NCBI GenBank assembly: GCA_028033615.1
Contig: JAOFDG010000006.1
Coordinates: 1 to 51,512, forward strand
Origin: Verrucomicrobiales bacterium
Lineage (GTDB): Bacteria > Verrucomicrobiota > Verrucomicrobiia > Verrucomicrobiales > DEV007
Direction: 5' to 3'
Length of the DNA: 51,512 nt
A program made the position numbers and the translations under genes. Shown here piece after piece: positions 24,490-34,357 of the stretch (position 1 is the first letter of the stretch; the number at the start of each line of letters is the position of its first letter). Under the pieces are notes generated by a model. It ran no database searches. It was not told the origin of the DNA and saw only the letters and a list, made by a program, of their open reading frames with translations.

Positions 24490-25778
24490 TCAGTTCTTCT
24501 TAATAATACTGATTCGCCATGAGCGTCAAGCCCTTCAATCTCGGAAAAAACTTTTACTGATTCCACTGATTTATTCAAAGAATCCTTACTTACTTCAACA
24601 ATACTTGTACGCCTTTGAAACATATCTACCGTCAAACCTGAGAAAGACTTGCCTCCCCCGCCAGTAGGTAAAGTATGACTTGGTCCTGCTATAAAATCTC
24701 CGATAGCAACAGCTGAATATGGACCAACAAAAATAGCACCCGATGTATTTAATTTCGGTATAACTACCTTGGGTTTTTTTACTAACAGTGAAAGGTGCTC
24801 TGGTGCAAAATTATTTGCTAATTGTATTCCCTGATTCAGTGAGCCTACCAAAACTAAAGTCGTTCCTTTTTCAAGAACTTCTTTGATTTGTTTTTGTCTG
24901 GATAACAACTTGGACTGAGTATTTAGTTGTTCTTTTACACTCTCAAGTAACTTTGAGGAAGTCGTAACGAATGCAATTTGACTATCTCCTCCATGCTCTG
25001 CCTGAGCAAGTAAGTCAGAAGCAATGAAGTCAGCCCGACCAGACGAATCTGATAGAACTAATATTTCACTAGGGCCAGGCAATAGGTCAATACTCACACT
25101 TCCAAATAGTTGCCTCTTTGCTTCCACCACAAATGAATTACCAGGGCCAAAAATCTTATCCACCTTAGGTATAGTTTTTGTTCCTAAAGCCATTGCAGCA
25201 ATTGCTTGAACTCCTCCTACTCTATAAATGGAGGTTGCCCCACATTGTTGCAATGCATAAAGTAGTTCTGAGCAAATTTTTCCGTTTTTACCTGGTGGTG
25301 TACATACAACTATCTCATTAACTTTAGCAGCTTTAGCTATAGCAACAGTCATTAATACTGTTGACACAAGAGGCGCTGACCCGCCTGGAATATAAATACC
25401 TACCCGTGAATATGGTTGATAAATTTCACCTACAGAAACGCCTTGTTCATTAAGCATTTTCCAATTTTTTCTCCTACTGGCTGTTGCAAATTTTTGTACA
25501 TTTCTCTGCGAAAGCTTAATGGCCCTCTTCGTCTGAGAACTAACTTCTTTAACCGCACACAATAAGTCTGATTCATTTACTCTAAATTTTGAAGGTGCAA
25601 TATCAACACCGTCAAAGCTTTTAGTGAAATTACTAATAGCTTTATCCTTACCTTTCTTTATCGATTCAATAATTTCAGAAACCTTTGACTTGAGGGTATC
25701 ATTCGGCTCGGCATCTCTAGAAAAGACTTGAGCCACTTTTTTTTGGAACCCTGGATCGTTAAACCTTAGTTGTTGCAT
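24486..25778 (-). CDS. hisD: Histidinol dehydrogenase
   Basis: A 430-residue enzyme of normal HisD length. The family segments are all present: GVSVGEIYQPYSRVGIYIPG, KIFGPGNSFVVEAKRQLFG, IDLLPGPSEILVLSD, LLAQAEHGGDSQ, NNFAPEHLSLL, and the zinc/substrate segment SHTLPTGGGGKSFSGLTV. It oxidises L-histidinol to histidine in two NAD-dependent steps. No other his gene is adjacent. It lies 59 nt downstream of the methyltransferase gene on the same strand. Confidence 0.97.
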   Translation of the reverse strand: MQQLRFNDPGFQKKVAQVFSRDAEPNDTLKSKVSEIIESIKKGKDKAISNFTKSFDGVDIAPSKFRVNESDLLCAVKEVSSQTKRAIKLSQRNVQKFATASRRKNWKMLNEQGVSVGEIYQPYSRVGIYIPGGSAPLVSTVLMTVAIAKAAKVNEIVVCTPPGKNGKICSELLYALQQCGATSIYRVGGVQAIAAMALGTKTIPKVDKIFGPGNSFVVEAKRQLFGSVSIDLLPGPSEILVLSDSSGRADFIASDLLAQAEHGGDSQIAFVTTSSKLLESVKEQLNTQSKLLSRQKQIKEVLEKGTTLVLVGSLNQGIQLANNFAPEHLSLLVKKPKVVIPKLNTSGAIFVGPYSAVAIGDFIAGPSHTLPTGGGGKSFSGLTVDMFQRRTSIVEVSKDSLNKSVESVKVFSEIEGLDAHGESVLLRRTD

Positions 25779-25837
25779 TTTTTTTAAGAATTGTTAACAC
25801 CTGCATTATCTATTTGCAAAGATCTCTAATATATTTT

Positions 25838-26746
25838 TTAGGATAACTTTACCCAGACACTCTTTAAATATTTCTCACCACTAAAATCAAACGGCATTTG
25901 AGACAACTCAATGTCAATAATTTTACGTTTTGCGTTTTTTACGCCTTCTTTGATTGAGGAAATAAATTTATTATTCGTTAGTTTTCTATGATTCGAACAG
26001 GCTAATATCCATCCAAAAGGTTCAACGAGATCAGCCGCCAATTCAACCAAGGATGAATAATCATTAATAACGCTAAATGAACCACTCTTACCCGACCTAG
26101 AAAAAGAGGGAGGATCAAGAATCACCAATCCAAATTTTCTACCTTTACGGTTAAACTGTTTCAACCAGTCAAACACATCACCTCTACAGAAAAAATGATT
26201 CGCGCCTCTCTCTTTAATATTATTTAAAATAAAATTCTTTTTTCCCCACTCAAGATATGATTTCGACAAATCAATACTTGTCGTTGACTCGGCACCTCCT
26301 AACGCTGCGACAACTGAGAAACAACATGTATAAGAAAAACAATTTAGAACTCTAATGTTTGGTGCTCTCTCTATCACTTTAAGTCTATTATCCCTCTGAT
26401 CCAAAAATATGCCCTGAGAGTAACCTGCAGAAAAGTCAATTTCAAACCGAGCATGATTCTCAGTAATCTGAACTTTTGGTGATTCAGGGTCTCCTTTAAA
26501 ACATATTGGTGGCAATTTATGGTCCTGATTCAGCTCCTTAATCCAAATGCTTTTCTCCTGCAAATTTAGATTAATAGGGACCCTAGGCTTATCATTGATA
26601 TATGAAACTAGATAATGGCCAGCAAAATTATCAATATAAACACCATCCATTCCATCACTAACACCATCAAACAATCGATAGGAATCAGTACCTATTGGAA
26701 TATGTTCTTGTCGTCTTAAAAAGGCAGATTTTATTAGATTATTCAA
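25838..26746 (-). CDS. RlmI/RlmK-like SAM-dependent RNA methyltransferase, without the PUA domain
   Basis: A 302-residue class I methyltransferase. RlmI-family features: YRLFDGVSDGMDGVYIDNFA near the N-terminus, GIFLDQRDNR, the SAM-binding segment VLNCFSYTCCFSVVAALGGA, TTSIDLSKSYLEW, and catalytic-region LDPPSFSRSGKSG. The N-terminal PUA domain of RlmI (about 80 residues) is missing. RlmI makes m5C1962 in 23S rRNA; whether this protein has that target is not shown by sequence. Its start and that of the divergent sugar-phosphate mutase are only 23 nt apart, so the promoters must overlap coding sequence. Confidence 0.85.
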   Translation of the reverse strand: MNNLIKSAFLRRQEHIPIGTDSYRLFDGVSDGMDGVYIDNFAGHYLVSYINDKPRVPINLNLQEKSIWIKELNQDHKLPPICFKGDPESPKVQITENHARFEIDFSAGYSQGIFLDQRDNRLKVIERAPNIRVLNCFSYTCCFSVVAALGGAESTTSIDLSKSYLEWGKKNFILNNIKERGANHFFCRGDVFDWLKQFNRKGRKFGLVILDPPSFSRSGKSGSFSVINDYSSLVELAADLVEPFGWILACSNHRKLTNNKFISSIKEGVKNAKRKIIDIELSQMPFDFSGEKYLKSVWVKLS

Positions 26747-26769
26747 AATTTATCGTTATAGAGAAGACA

Positions 26770-28722
26770 ATGAACGAACTATTATCAATTATTGAAAAAG
26801 CCAAGCTAGACGGAAAGGTTCTCGAAAGCGCTTCAATTAATATAACCGAATTCATTCATTCAAATTCTCAACCTTTATATATTAACGTCTTAAAGGAGTT
26901 GTGCGATCAAAATCTGTGGGAAGAACTTAATGATAGATTTTATAAGAAGTTATCATTTGGAACAGGCGGACTTCGAGGTCGAACCATCGGACGAAATATA
27001 ACAAAATCCGAACAGGGTAAAGGAGGTATAAACGAAAGGCCCGAGCACACATGCGTTGGTACGAACATGATGAACACCTTTAATGTCTCAAGAGCAACGA
27101 TGGGGCTTGTACTCTATTTGCAGGATTGGCTAAAAGGTTTTTCGAAAAGTGAAAAAATTCGATTAGTGTTTTGTTATGATACTAGACATTTCTCCAAAGA
27201 CTTTGCAGATCTTTGTGCAAAAGTAGCATCAGAACTAGGGGCTGACGTTTTTCTTTTTCAATCGCACAAAGCTACCCCAGTTATGTCTTTCGCCGTTAGA
27301 AACTTAAATTGCCACGCAGGCATTATGATTACGGCAAGCCATAACCCATATCATGACAACGGTTATAAAGTCAACTTTGCTGATGGCGCGGCGATTGTCC
27401 CACCGCATACTGATGGTATAATTACCAGAGTTAACGGTATTCTTTCTGAGACCTACTGTGCACTTGATGCCTCAGATCAAGGTACAATCAAGCCCGTCCC
27501 TGAGCATATTGAAAAAGAATATTTAAATAGGGTCAAATCTCTAGTTCTCCGTCCTGATTTAATTAAAGAAAACAATTCATTAAAAATAGTTTTCACCTCA
27601 TTACATGGAACTGGTGGTGTTCATGTTCCTTTACTCTTAAATGAACTTGGATTTGAATGTGAAACTGTTAAAGAACAAGACTCTCCTGATGGCAGGTTCC
27701 CCACCGTAAAATCTCCTAATCCAGAAAATGGAGTGTCTTTGAAAATGGCAATTGATTTAGCTAGAAATAATGGATCAGAAATCGTGATAGGGACTGACCC
27801 TGATTGTGATAGGATGGGAGTTGCAGTCAAAGATTCTTCCGGTCAATTAGAATTACTGACAGGCAACCAAATTGGATCACTTCTTTTATATTACAGAATA
27901 AAAACCTTATTTTCACAAAAAATATTAAATTCAACGAATTCTGAAAATGCCATTGTCATTAAAACATTTGTAACTACGGGCTTACAGCAAGCCATAGCTG
28001 AAAAGTTTGGCGTAAAAATTATAAATACTCTAACTGGATTTAAATATATTAGTCAGAAGCTATCTAAATACGAAAGAAACCTCCCGGAAGACCTTCTTGC
28101 CAATTATAAAAACCTGAATGTTCAAGAGGCTAGAGACATACAATTGAACAAGGGAACGTTCATGATATTTGGAGGAGAAGAAAGTTATGGTTACCTAGCA
28201 TGCGATTTCACTAGAGATAAGGATGGCAACGGCGCCGTCGTCCTCTTTGCTGAAACTGCGGCATACGCAAAATCTATTGGGAAAGATTTAATTGAGCTAC
28301 TAGATGATATATATGAAGAGTTCGGATATTTCCTCGAAGTCAATAAAAGTAAAGTTCTAGAAGGTGCTGACGGCGCCAAATTAATCCAAAAACTTGTGAA
28401 GTCTTACTCAGAATCACAACCAACAAAGTGTGATTCATCAAATGTTACTAAAGTGGTTAACTTTGCAAAAGAGAACATTCTCGATGCTGAAGGCGATTCA
28501 ATACCAAAAGAAAACATGATATTTATCCATTTAGAGGATGGTCGTCATTTTGCAATTAGACCATCAGGGACAGAGCCGAAGATTAAGTTCTATCTATTTG
28601 GGTACTGCTCTCCAGAGACAATTAGAGAAACTAGTTTAGATGACGCTAAAGAGATAACTAATAAAAATATTTTTTCACTTTGGCAATGGATACAAAACGA
28701 CATCGAAATAAGGTTAGAATAA
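26770..28722 (+). CDS. Phosphohexose mutase (phosphoglucomutase/phosphomannomutase family)
   Basis: About 650 residues from the preferred start MNELLSIIEKAK (in-frame ATG 25 codons upstream at 26695 would overlap the divergent methyltransferase). Motifs in order: FGTGGLRGRTIG, the phosphoserine loop TASHNPYHDNGYK (Ser about residue 190), the metal loop DPDCDRMG (Asp about 343, 345, 347), sugar loop GGEESYGY and phosphate loop RPSGTEPKIKFY. The length and the layout resemble the PGM2/phosphopentomutase-like branch rather than short bacterial PgmB or AlgC. It interconverts sugar-1- and sugar-6-phosphates. lnt follows closely and is probably cotranscribed. Confidence 0.93.
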   Translation: MNELLSIIEKAKLDGKVLESASINITEFIHSNSQPLYINVLKELCDQNLWEELNDRFYKKLSFGTGGLRGRTIGRNITKSEQGKGGINERPEHTCVGTNMMNTFNVSRATMGLVLYLQDWLKGFSKSEKIRLVFCYDTRHFSKDFADLCAKVASELGADVFLFQSHKATPVMSFAVRNLNCHAGIMITASHNPYHDNGYKVNFADGAAIVPPHTDGIITRVNGILSETYCALDASDQGTIKPVPEHIEKEYLNRVKSLVLRPDLIKENNSLKIVFTSLHGTGGVHVPLLLNELGFECETVKEQDSPDGRFPTVKSPNPENGVSLKMAIDLARNNGSEIVIGTDPDCDRMGVAVKDSSGQLELLTGNQIGSLLLYYRIKTLFSQKILNSTNSENAIVIKTFVTTGLQQAIAEKFGVKIINTLTGFKYISQKLSKYERNLPEDLLANYKNLNVQEARDIQLNKGTFMIFGGEESYGYLACDFTRDKDGNGAVVLFAETAAYAKSIGKDLIELLDDIYEEFGYFLEVNKSKVLEGADGAKLIQKLVKSYSESQPTKCDSSNVTKVVNFAKENILDAEGDSIPKENMIFIHLEDGRHFAIRPSGTEPKIKFYLFGYCSPETIRETSLDDAKEITNKNIFSLWQWIQNDIEIRLE

Positions 28723-28740
28723 TCAATACGCTGAAGTAAG

Positions 28741-30375
28741 CTGAAAAAGATAATCAACATATGGCGCATACTGGCTGCTTTAATATCTGGAGCATTATTA
28801 GCATTTTGCTACCCTAAATTTAGCATTGGGGCTCTAATATGGATTTGGCCTGTGCCTCTACTTTTTGCTCTATGGACTTTAAGATCAAGAAAGCGTAGAT
28901 GCCTGCGAGGCTTTGGTTTAGGGTACCTCTCAGGGTTAATTTTTTTTCTTATCAATCTTTCTTGGCTACATCACATCCATTTTGCATCATGCTTATTACT
29001 CTCATCTTTTTTAGCGATCTATTTTGCAATTTGGGGTGGATTCGCAGCTACTATTGGTATACCAAAAAAAGAAGATTCAACATTAGCTGAATCCAATTCA
29101 TATTATTGTTTAAAGGCCGCATTTTTAAATGGCTCTGCTTGGTGTGGCCTAGAGTGGGTAAGAGGTTGGATGTTGACAGGTTTTCCTTGGAATGGTCTTG
29201 GAGTAGGATTAGCAAATGATTTAGTAATGGTTCAAACCGCTGATATCATCGGAGTCACTGGAATTTCTTTTATTCTTATATTCTGTTCTACAATAATCAC
29301 ATCATTGCTATTAAGAATACCCTATGAAATTAGAAATTCATCATTGAAGGCTCATCCTGACTTCATAGTTGGAGTCACTTTAATAATTATTATCTTCTTT
29401 TATGGAAGCCACCGACTAACCGAGTTTTCAGAGGATGAGGAAATAGAAATACGAACACTTCTTGTTCAAGGTGGAATTAATCAGGATGAAAAATGGAACC
29501 CTGGATCCGCCAAAAAGATTTACAACCGATATTGGGATATGACATCACCATATCTGAAGCTACAAGAAGCTGATTTTGATTTAGTCGTATGGCCCGAAAG
29601 CTCACTTCCCTATTCTATACATGACAGAGAAACCCAAAACTATCTCAATAAAATACTATCTTTAGACGACTATGAACTTGTGCTCGGCCTAAATGAACGC
29701 ATTCCTCAGGAAGGCATCTATAACTCTATCATCAAATTAAGAAACAACTCAAAAAATTATAGCTCTTATCGAAAAACTCATTTAGTACCGTTTGGTGAAT
29801 ACGTACCTTTCAGAAATTCCATTCCATTCATTGAAAAAATTGCAGCTAATGCTTTAGGTGTAGACTTTCAACCTGGCGATGGATTTAAACCTTTAGAGAT
29901 GGAGCTCCCTGAGCCATATCAAATAATTCCGCTTGTTTGCTTTGAAGATACATTTGGAAGCCTTGCTAGAGAATTTATATCAACATCTCCACAATTAATT
30001 GTGAACGTCACTAACGACGGATGGTTTAAGCAAAGCGCAGCCTCCGAACAACATTTCATTAATTCAATATTTAGATGCATTGAATTAAGAAGGCCAATGA
30101 TCAGATGTGCAAACACTGGAATGTCATGCCTAATCGATGATTGCGGAAGCCTATATGATCGAAGCTCAAAGAACCAAGGTGGTGAAAGATTAATATACGG
30201 CAAAGACCGGTCAAACACATTTATCACTGGCACACTACCAGAAACAATAAGAATAAAAAAGAAGCCAAAGATGACTCTTTATGCAAGATTCGGAGATTCT
30301 TTTTCTATCAGCTTAGGAATGATTCCTTTATTTACTTTGTTCTTAAGAATCTTTAAGACAACTCGAAGGAATTAA
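28741..30375 (+). CDS. lnt: Apolipoprotein N-acyltransferase, likely initiated at a non-canonical codon
   Basis: Adds the third acyl chain to lipoproteins at the inner membrane. Nitrilase-domain catalytic residues are visible: Glu in VVWPESSLP, Lys in KTHLVPFGEYVP and Cys in LVCFEDTFG, preceded by a multi-helix membrane region. A GTG at 28852 is the first standard start, but the frame stays open and clearly homologous upstream (RILAALISGALLAFCYPKFS, then IGALIWIWPV), which is the conserved first membrane helix of Lnt. The frame closes at TGA 28732-28734, and no in-frame ATG, GTG or TTG lies between it and 28852; CTG at 28741 is the most likely start, giving 544 residues. A sequencing error is the alternative. 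Confidence 0.9.
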   Translation: MKKIINIWRILAALISGALLAFCYPKFSIGALIWIWPVPLLFALWTLRSRKRRCLRGFGLGYLSGLIFFLINLSWLHHIHFASCLLLSSFLAIYFAIWGGFAATIGIPKKEDSTLAESNSYYCLKAAFLNGSAWCGLEWVRGWMLTGFPWNGLGVGLANDLVMVQTADIIGVTGISFILIFCSTIITSLLLRIPYEIRNSSLKAHPDFIVGVTLIIIIFFYGSHRLTEFSEDEEIEIRTLLVQGGINQDEKWNPGSAKKIYNRYWDMTSPYLKLQEADFDLVVWPESSLPYSIHDRETQNYLNKILSLDDYELVLGLNERIPQEGIYNSIIKLRNNSKNYSSYRKTHLVPFGEYVPFRNSIPFIEKIAANALGVDFQPGDGFKPLEMELPEPYQIIPLVCFEDTFGSLAREFISTSPQLIVNVTNDGWFKQSAASEQHFINSIFRCIELRRPMIRCANTGMSCLIDDCGSLYDRSSKNQGGERLIYGKDRSNTFITGTLPETIRIKKKPKMTLYARFGDSFSISLGMIPLFTLFLRIFKTTRRN

Positions 30376-31946
30376 TTAAATACTTTACCGCTGGACTGAC
30401 AGGAAATTTTTATTTCTTCTCTGTCATATGACGGATCACTTCTAAAAGTAAATCTCCCATGATGCCTTCTTTCCATTTCCAATAAAGCCTTTGAGTCTTC
30501 ATCTTTAAGTCTTTGCATCACCTCGGGGTGAACAACGACAACCAAATCACTAATACTTTCATCTTCCATTCTTAATAGACCAGAGAGTTTTCTTTGAAGC
30601 TCAACACTGATACTTTCTGCGGACTTGATCCTGCCCGACCCTTTGCAAAGTGCACAAGGCTCATACATAGATCTGCTAAGACTCTCATTAAGTCTCTGTC
30701 TAGTCATTTCCATCAGGCCAAGTTGAGATAGCTGTAAAACCTGAATCTTGGCTTTATCATTATCAGTACTTTTAAGCATTCTTCTGTATACTGCATTCTG
30801 GTCTTTACGACCCTTCATATCAATAAAGTCAACGACTATTAGACCTCCAATATTTCGCAACCTTAACTGTCTAGCAACTTCATCAGCTGCTTGCAGATTT
30901 GTCTCTAGTATCATCTTCTCAGAATTATTTTTTCCTCCGCGATTCCTACCTGTATTAACATCTATTGATATCAACGCTTCAGTTTCATCAATAACAATGT
31001 ATCCACCACAAGGCATCCAAACCTCTCTACCAAAAGCGCTTTTTATTTGTTTCTCTATATTAAACCTTTCAAATATTGGTTGCTTAGTAGGAAGAAAATG
31101 AACTCTTTTCTTTGATCTAGATGAAATTGTTGAAACTGATTCCTGCATTCTCAAAACAGTATCTTCGTCATCACACAAAACTTCAGCAACCTCATCCGTC
31201 AAAAAGTCTCTAACCGTTCGCTCCACTAATTCTGGCTCTCGAAAAACACATATAGGAGCTTTCTTATCTTGCCTGTTTTCATCTATCTCATTCCATTGTT
31301 TAAGCAAAATATGTAAATCCCTTATAAGGAACCTTTTCTTTTGACCTTTGCATACGGTCCTCAGAATCACGCCCATCCCTTCAGGCACATCCATTTGTTC
31401 AGTAATTTTTCTTAATCGAGCTCTTTCCTTTGGATCATCGATCTTTCTCGAAATTCCAAACTGGTCATTAAGGGGCATCAAAACCATATATCTACCTGGG
31501 AGAGTTATATTTGTTGTTACTCTAGGCCCTTTCTCTCCAATTGCCCCCTTACTTACCTGAATCAATACCTCAGAACCCACTGGGTAAATGCTAGGTATAT
31601 CTTTTGCTGATATTCTTTTGGGTTTCTTTTGATTCTTCTTACGTCGAACTTCTTCCAAGCCCTGATCAAGGGCAGCAGGAATAGCATCCCAAAAATGAAG
31701 AAACGCATTTTTGTCAGTTCCAATATCAACAAACATTGCCTTGAGTCCAGGCTCAATGTTTTTAACTCTACCTTTGAAAATACTTCCAACTATGTTCTCA
31801 TCCCCTACTCTTTCAATCGTGTAGTCTACAAGTTTCGAATCTCTGAGCTGAGCTACTCTAGTCTCTAATTTTTCAACATTTACAATAATTTGATATCCTG
31901 CGTCCAAGGCTTTATTTCGCCTGGATTCCCGTAATTTCTTAAACAT
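30372..31946 (-). CDS. rng: Ribonuclease E/G family endoribonuclease
   Basis: A 524-residue RNase G-sized protein. An S1 RNA-binding domain (GSIFKGRVKNIEPGLKAMFVDIG, with 'KNAFLH') is followed by the RNase H-like and DNase I-like parts with magnesium ligands in SIDVNTGRN and VVDFIDM, and the zinc-link motif CALCKGSGR. The long C-terminal scaffold of RNase E is absent. It acts in rRNA maturation and mRNA turnover. It lies downstream of the mre/mrdA genes on the same strand, the order found in many bacteria, and its stop overlaps that of lnt by 4 nt. Confidence 0.96.
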   Translation of the reverse strand: MFKKLRESRRNKALDAGYQIIVNVEKLETRVAQLRDSKLVDYTIERVGDENIVGSIFKGRVKNIEPGLKAMFVDIGTDKNAFLHFWDAIPAALDQGLEEVRRKKNQKKPKRISAKDIPSIYPVGSEVLIQVSKGAIGEKGPRVTTNITLPGRYMVLMPLNDQFGISRKIDDPKERARLRKITEQMDVPEGMGVILRTVCKGQKKRFLIRDLHILLKQWNEIDENRQDKKAPICVFREPELVERTVRDFLTDEVAEVLCDDEDTVLRMQESVSTISSRSKKRVHFLPTKQPIFERFNIEKQIKSAFGREVWMPCGGYIVIDETEALISIDVNTGRNRGGKNNSEKMILETNLQAADEVARQLRLRNIGGLIVVDFIDMKGRKDQNAVYRRMLKSTDNDKAKIQVLQLSQLGLMEMTRQRLNESLSRSMYEPCALCKGSGRIKSAESISVELQRKLSGLLRMEDESISDLVVVVHPEVMQRLKDEDSKALLEMERRHHGRFTFRSDPSYDREEIKISCQSSGKVFN

Positions 31947-32036
31947 TTTTCCAAAATAAATTTATAAGCCAATTGATTGGCTTCGGTTAAAACTTTTTCT
32001 TTTTTATAATATATCACAATCTAGATAAGGAGTTGA

Positions 32037-34346
32037 TCATCGACCTCTTCTCCTTCTTTCCAGTATTCCAATTCTTTTCTTAACTGTCTTTGATTTAACT
32101 GACCCCCTTGTATCAGGTGCTTTTTTAACAGTAGGCATCAATAACAATTTTCTAGAGGAATTGTTTGGGTCAGGAGCTGGTGTTGCGGCTACTGATGTCC
32201 CATCATCACCGTCACTGTCCGAAACAAAACCATCTGTAGGATCATCATCAAAGCTCACTAATTCAACAAAGTCAAAGTTTCCCTCAGATTCTTCGACTTT
32301 TGATAGGGCAAGATCCTTATTATAGTCTTCCAATAGAGTGATTTCATCAATAATTCTTTTTACTATGGGAGCGCATACTCCTCCGCCAGATTTAGCATTT
32401 TCAACCATAACACAAACTGCTAATTTAGGATTATCGTAAGGCGCAAACGATATAAACCAGGCATTAGTTTCATTACCACCTTCTGGGCGCTTTCTACCTG
32501 TTTGAGCAGTGCCAGTCTTTCCTGAAAGTTCAACAACTTCAGATCTAGCCCTCTTCGCTGTTCCTTTAACCTCATTGACTACATCCCACATTCCACTTTT
32601 ACAAATCTCAATTTTTTCTTGAGGTATGCCAATTTCTGTTAATCGGTGCATGAGCTTTGAAGGAGACATCTTTTCACCACTTAAACCTACAGTTTTGTGA
32701 ATTAGCCTGGGTTTATAGTAATCTCCACCGTTCGCAGTCGTTGCTGCAACCATCGCCATCTGTAAAGGAGTTGCTTCCGTTGCACCTTGACCAATTGAAA
32801 CAAGCGCGGTATCTGCATCTCCCCACCTTCCTAGCCCTTGCGCTATTTTCCATTTAGGGTTTGGAATGAAACCAGAATCTTCATTATTCAAAGGTATTCC
32901 TGAACTTTTACCTAAACCCATACTTGAAGAAACTTTCAAAATATTATCAATACCTGAAGCATTTCCATATCGATAAAAAAATCCGTTACACGATGTCTTA
33001 ATAGCTCCTCTCGCTGAAATGCTACCATGTGTATACCCCTTGGAAAGAGCCCAACATTTCATGAAAACTTTCGGTCCGTACCTTGCTCCACCAGCACATT
33101 CATAAAATTTATTTTCTATACCACCAAGCATTCCTGATAGGGCTACTGGAATTTTAAATGTAGATCCAGGAGCATGGTCTTTTAACGCTCTATTTATTAA
33201 TGGGTCATTATCATTGTTTAAATACGCATTCCAATCCTCCTCACTAATAGAAGGAATAAACTTATTTGGATCATAAGATGGAACTGAAGCCATCGCTAAT
33301 ATATCACCCGCGTATACCGTATCTTGTTCTCCGTCACTTCCTCTTTGATATGTTCTTGGAGCAACTACCACTGCAGCTCCTCTACCGACTTTTCTAAGCG
33401 CCTTCTCTACGATATATTGATACCTAAGATCAATAGTCAACCATACATCTGAACCTGGCTTGGCTTCATCATAAGACAATTCACCTAACACTCTGCCAAA
33501 TTCATCTTTTGAATCCACAATCCTCCCCTTTTCGTCTCTCAGCATAACTCTCTCCCCTGGACGGCCTCTTAAAGAGCTATTCATTGTTTCCTCAATACCA
33601 TCACCACCAAAATCATCGGGAACATAATAGTTCCACTGCCTTCTCTCTTCGGCTGGAACTTTTTTAATATCAGGCTGCCTTACAAAACCTAATATATGAG
33701 ATGCAAGGGCTCCATAAATATACTTTCTCATAGGTCTAGCTATCACCGACACGCCAGGGATGTCTAGTGAATGCTCAGCTGCAAGAGCATACTCCTCAAA
33801 TGTCAAATCATCTCTGTATGTATAAGCTACCAATCCACCGTGAGTTCTCCAATGACGCTGCAAGTCTCCAGAATGAAATTCCTTATAAAGACCTAATCTA
33901 GCTAAGTAAGGTAATACGGATTCAGAAACAATAGTAACCATATCCTTCTCTTTTCTCTTTCTCTTTATTCCAGAACCATCCACATATTCAAAAAATGTTA
34001 AAGGAGCCTCTTTTAATGAAATATTGGTTGAACTCGTTTTATTTTTTTTTCGAATCGCAGAATTTTCTTCCTTAATAAGAACATTATAGTTATCAGAAAT
34101 TTCCTTTAAATTAAACTGCATTTCATATCTTGCGATGTTCTCAACTAAGACCTTTCCTTTACGGTCTCTTATCAAACCTCGAACTCCAGGAATTCTCACT
34201 TTGACTTCCGATGTCCCTGGAACTTTAGCAGCAAACTCTTCATAGCGATCAATTTGCACGACAAAAAGTCTAAATAAAATCAATGATATTCCAACCAATA
34301 AAAGTAACGCTAAAAGGTAAAATCTTATTCTATATCCTAATGTCAT
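32037..34346 (-). CDS. mrdA: Penicillin-binding protein 2 (peptidoglycan transpeptidase)
   Basis: A 769-residue class B PBP. An N-terminal membrane helix (about residues 10-29) precedes the pedestal domain (RGLIRDRKGKVLVEN at 56-70) and the transpeptidase domain with Ser395 in STFK, SCN at 452-454 and KTGT at 610-613. The C-terminal ~90 residues after the transpeptidase domain are low-complexity and basic, an extension beyond E. coli PBP2 (633 residues). It cross-links side-wall peptidoglycan with the MreBCD elongasome, whose genes lie immediately upstream (11 nt from mreD). A rodA gene is not in the window. Confidence 0.95.
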   Translation of the reverse strand: MTLGYRIRFYLLALLLLVGISLILFRLFVVQIDRYEEFAAKVPGTSEVKVRIPGVRGLIRDRKGKVLVENIARYEMQFNLKEISDNYNVLIKEENSAIRKKNKTSSTNISLKEAPLTFFEYVDGSGIKRKRKEKDMVTIVSESVLPYLARLGLYKEFHSGDLQRHWRTHGGLVAYTYRDDLTFEEYALAAEHSLDIPGVSVIARPMRKYIYGALASHILGFVRQPDIKKVPAEERRQWNYYVPDDFGGDGIEETMNSSLRGRPGERVMLRDEKGRIVDSKDEFGRVLGELSYDEAKPGSDVWLTIDLRYQYIVEKALRKVGRGAAVVVAPRTYQRGSDGEQDTVYAGDILAMASVPSYDPNKFIPSISEEDWNAYLNNDNDPLINRALKDHAPGSTFKIPVALSGMLGGIENKFYECAGGARYGPKVFMKCWALSKGYTHGSISARGAIKTSCNGFFYRYGNASGIDNILKVSSSMGLGKSSGIPLNNEDSGFIPNPKWKIAQGLGRWGDADTALVSIGQGATEATPLQMAMVAATTANGGDYYKPRLIHKTVGLSGEKMSPSKLMHRLTEIGIPQEKIEICKSGMWDVVNEVKGTAKRARSEVVELSGKTGTAQTGRKRPEGGNETNAWFISFAPYDNPKLAVCVMVENAKSGGGVCAPIVKRIIDEITLLEDYNKDLALSKVEESEGNFDFVELVSFDDDPTDGFVSDSDGDDGTSVAATPAPDPNNSSRKLLLMPTVKKAPDTRGSVKSKTVKKRIGILERRRRGR

Positions 34347-34357
34347 TATTTAAAAAT

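Noticed and set aside
30748-31101. 117-codon plus-strand frame within rng
   Set aside because: Antisense shadow of the well-conserved RNase E/G gene.
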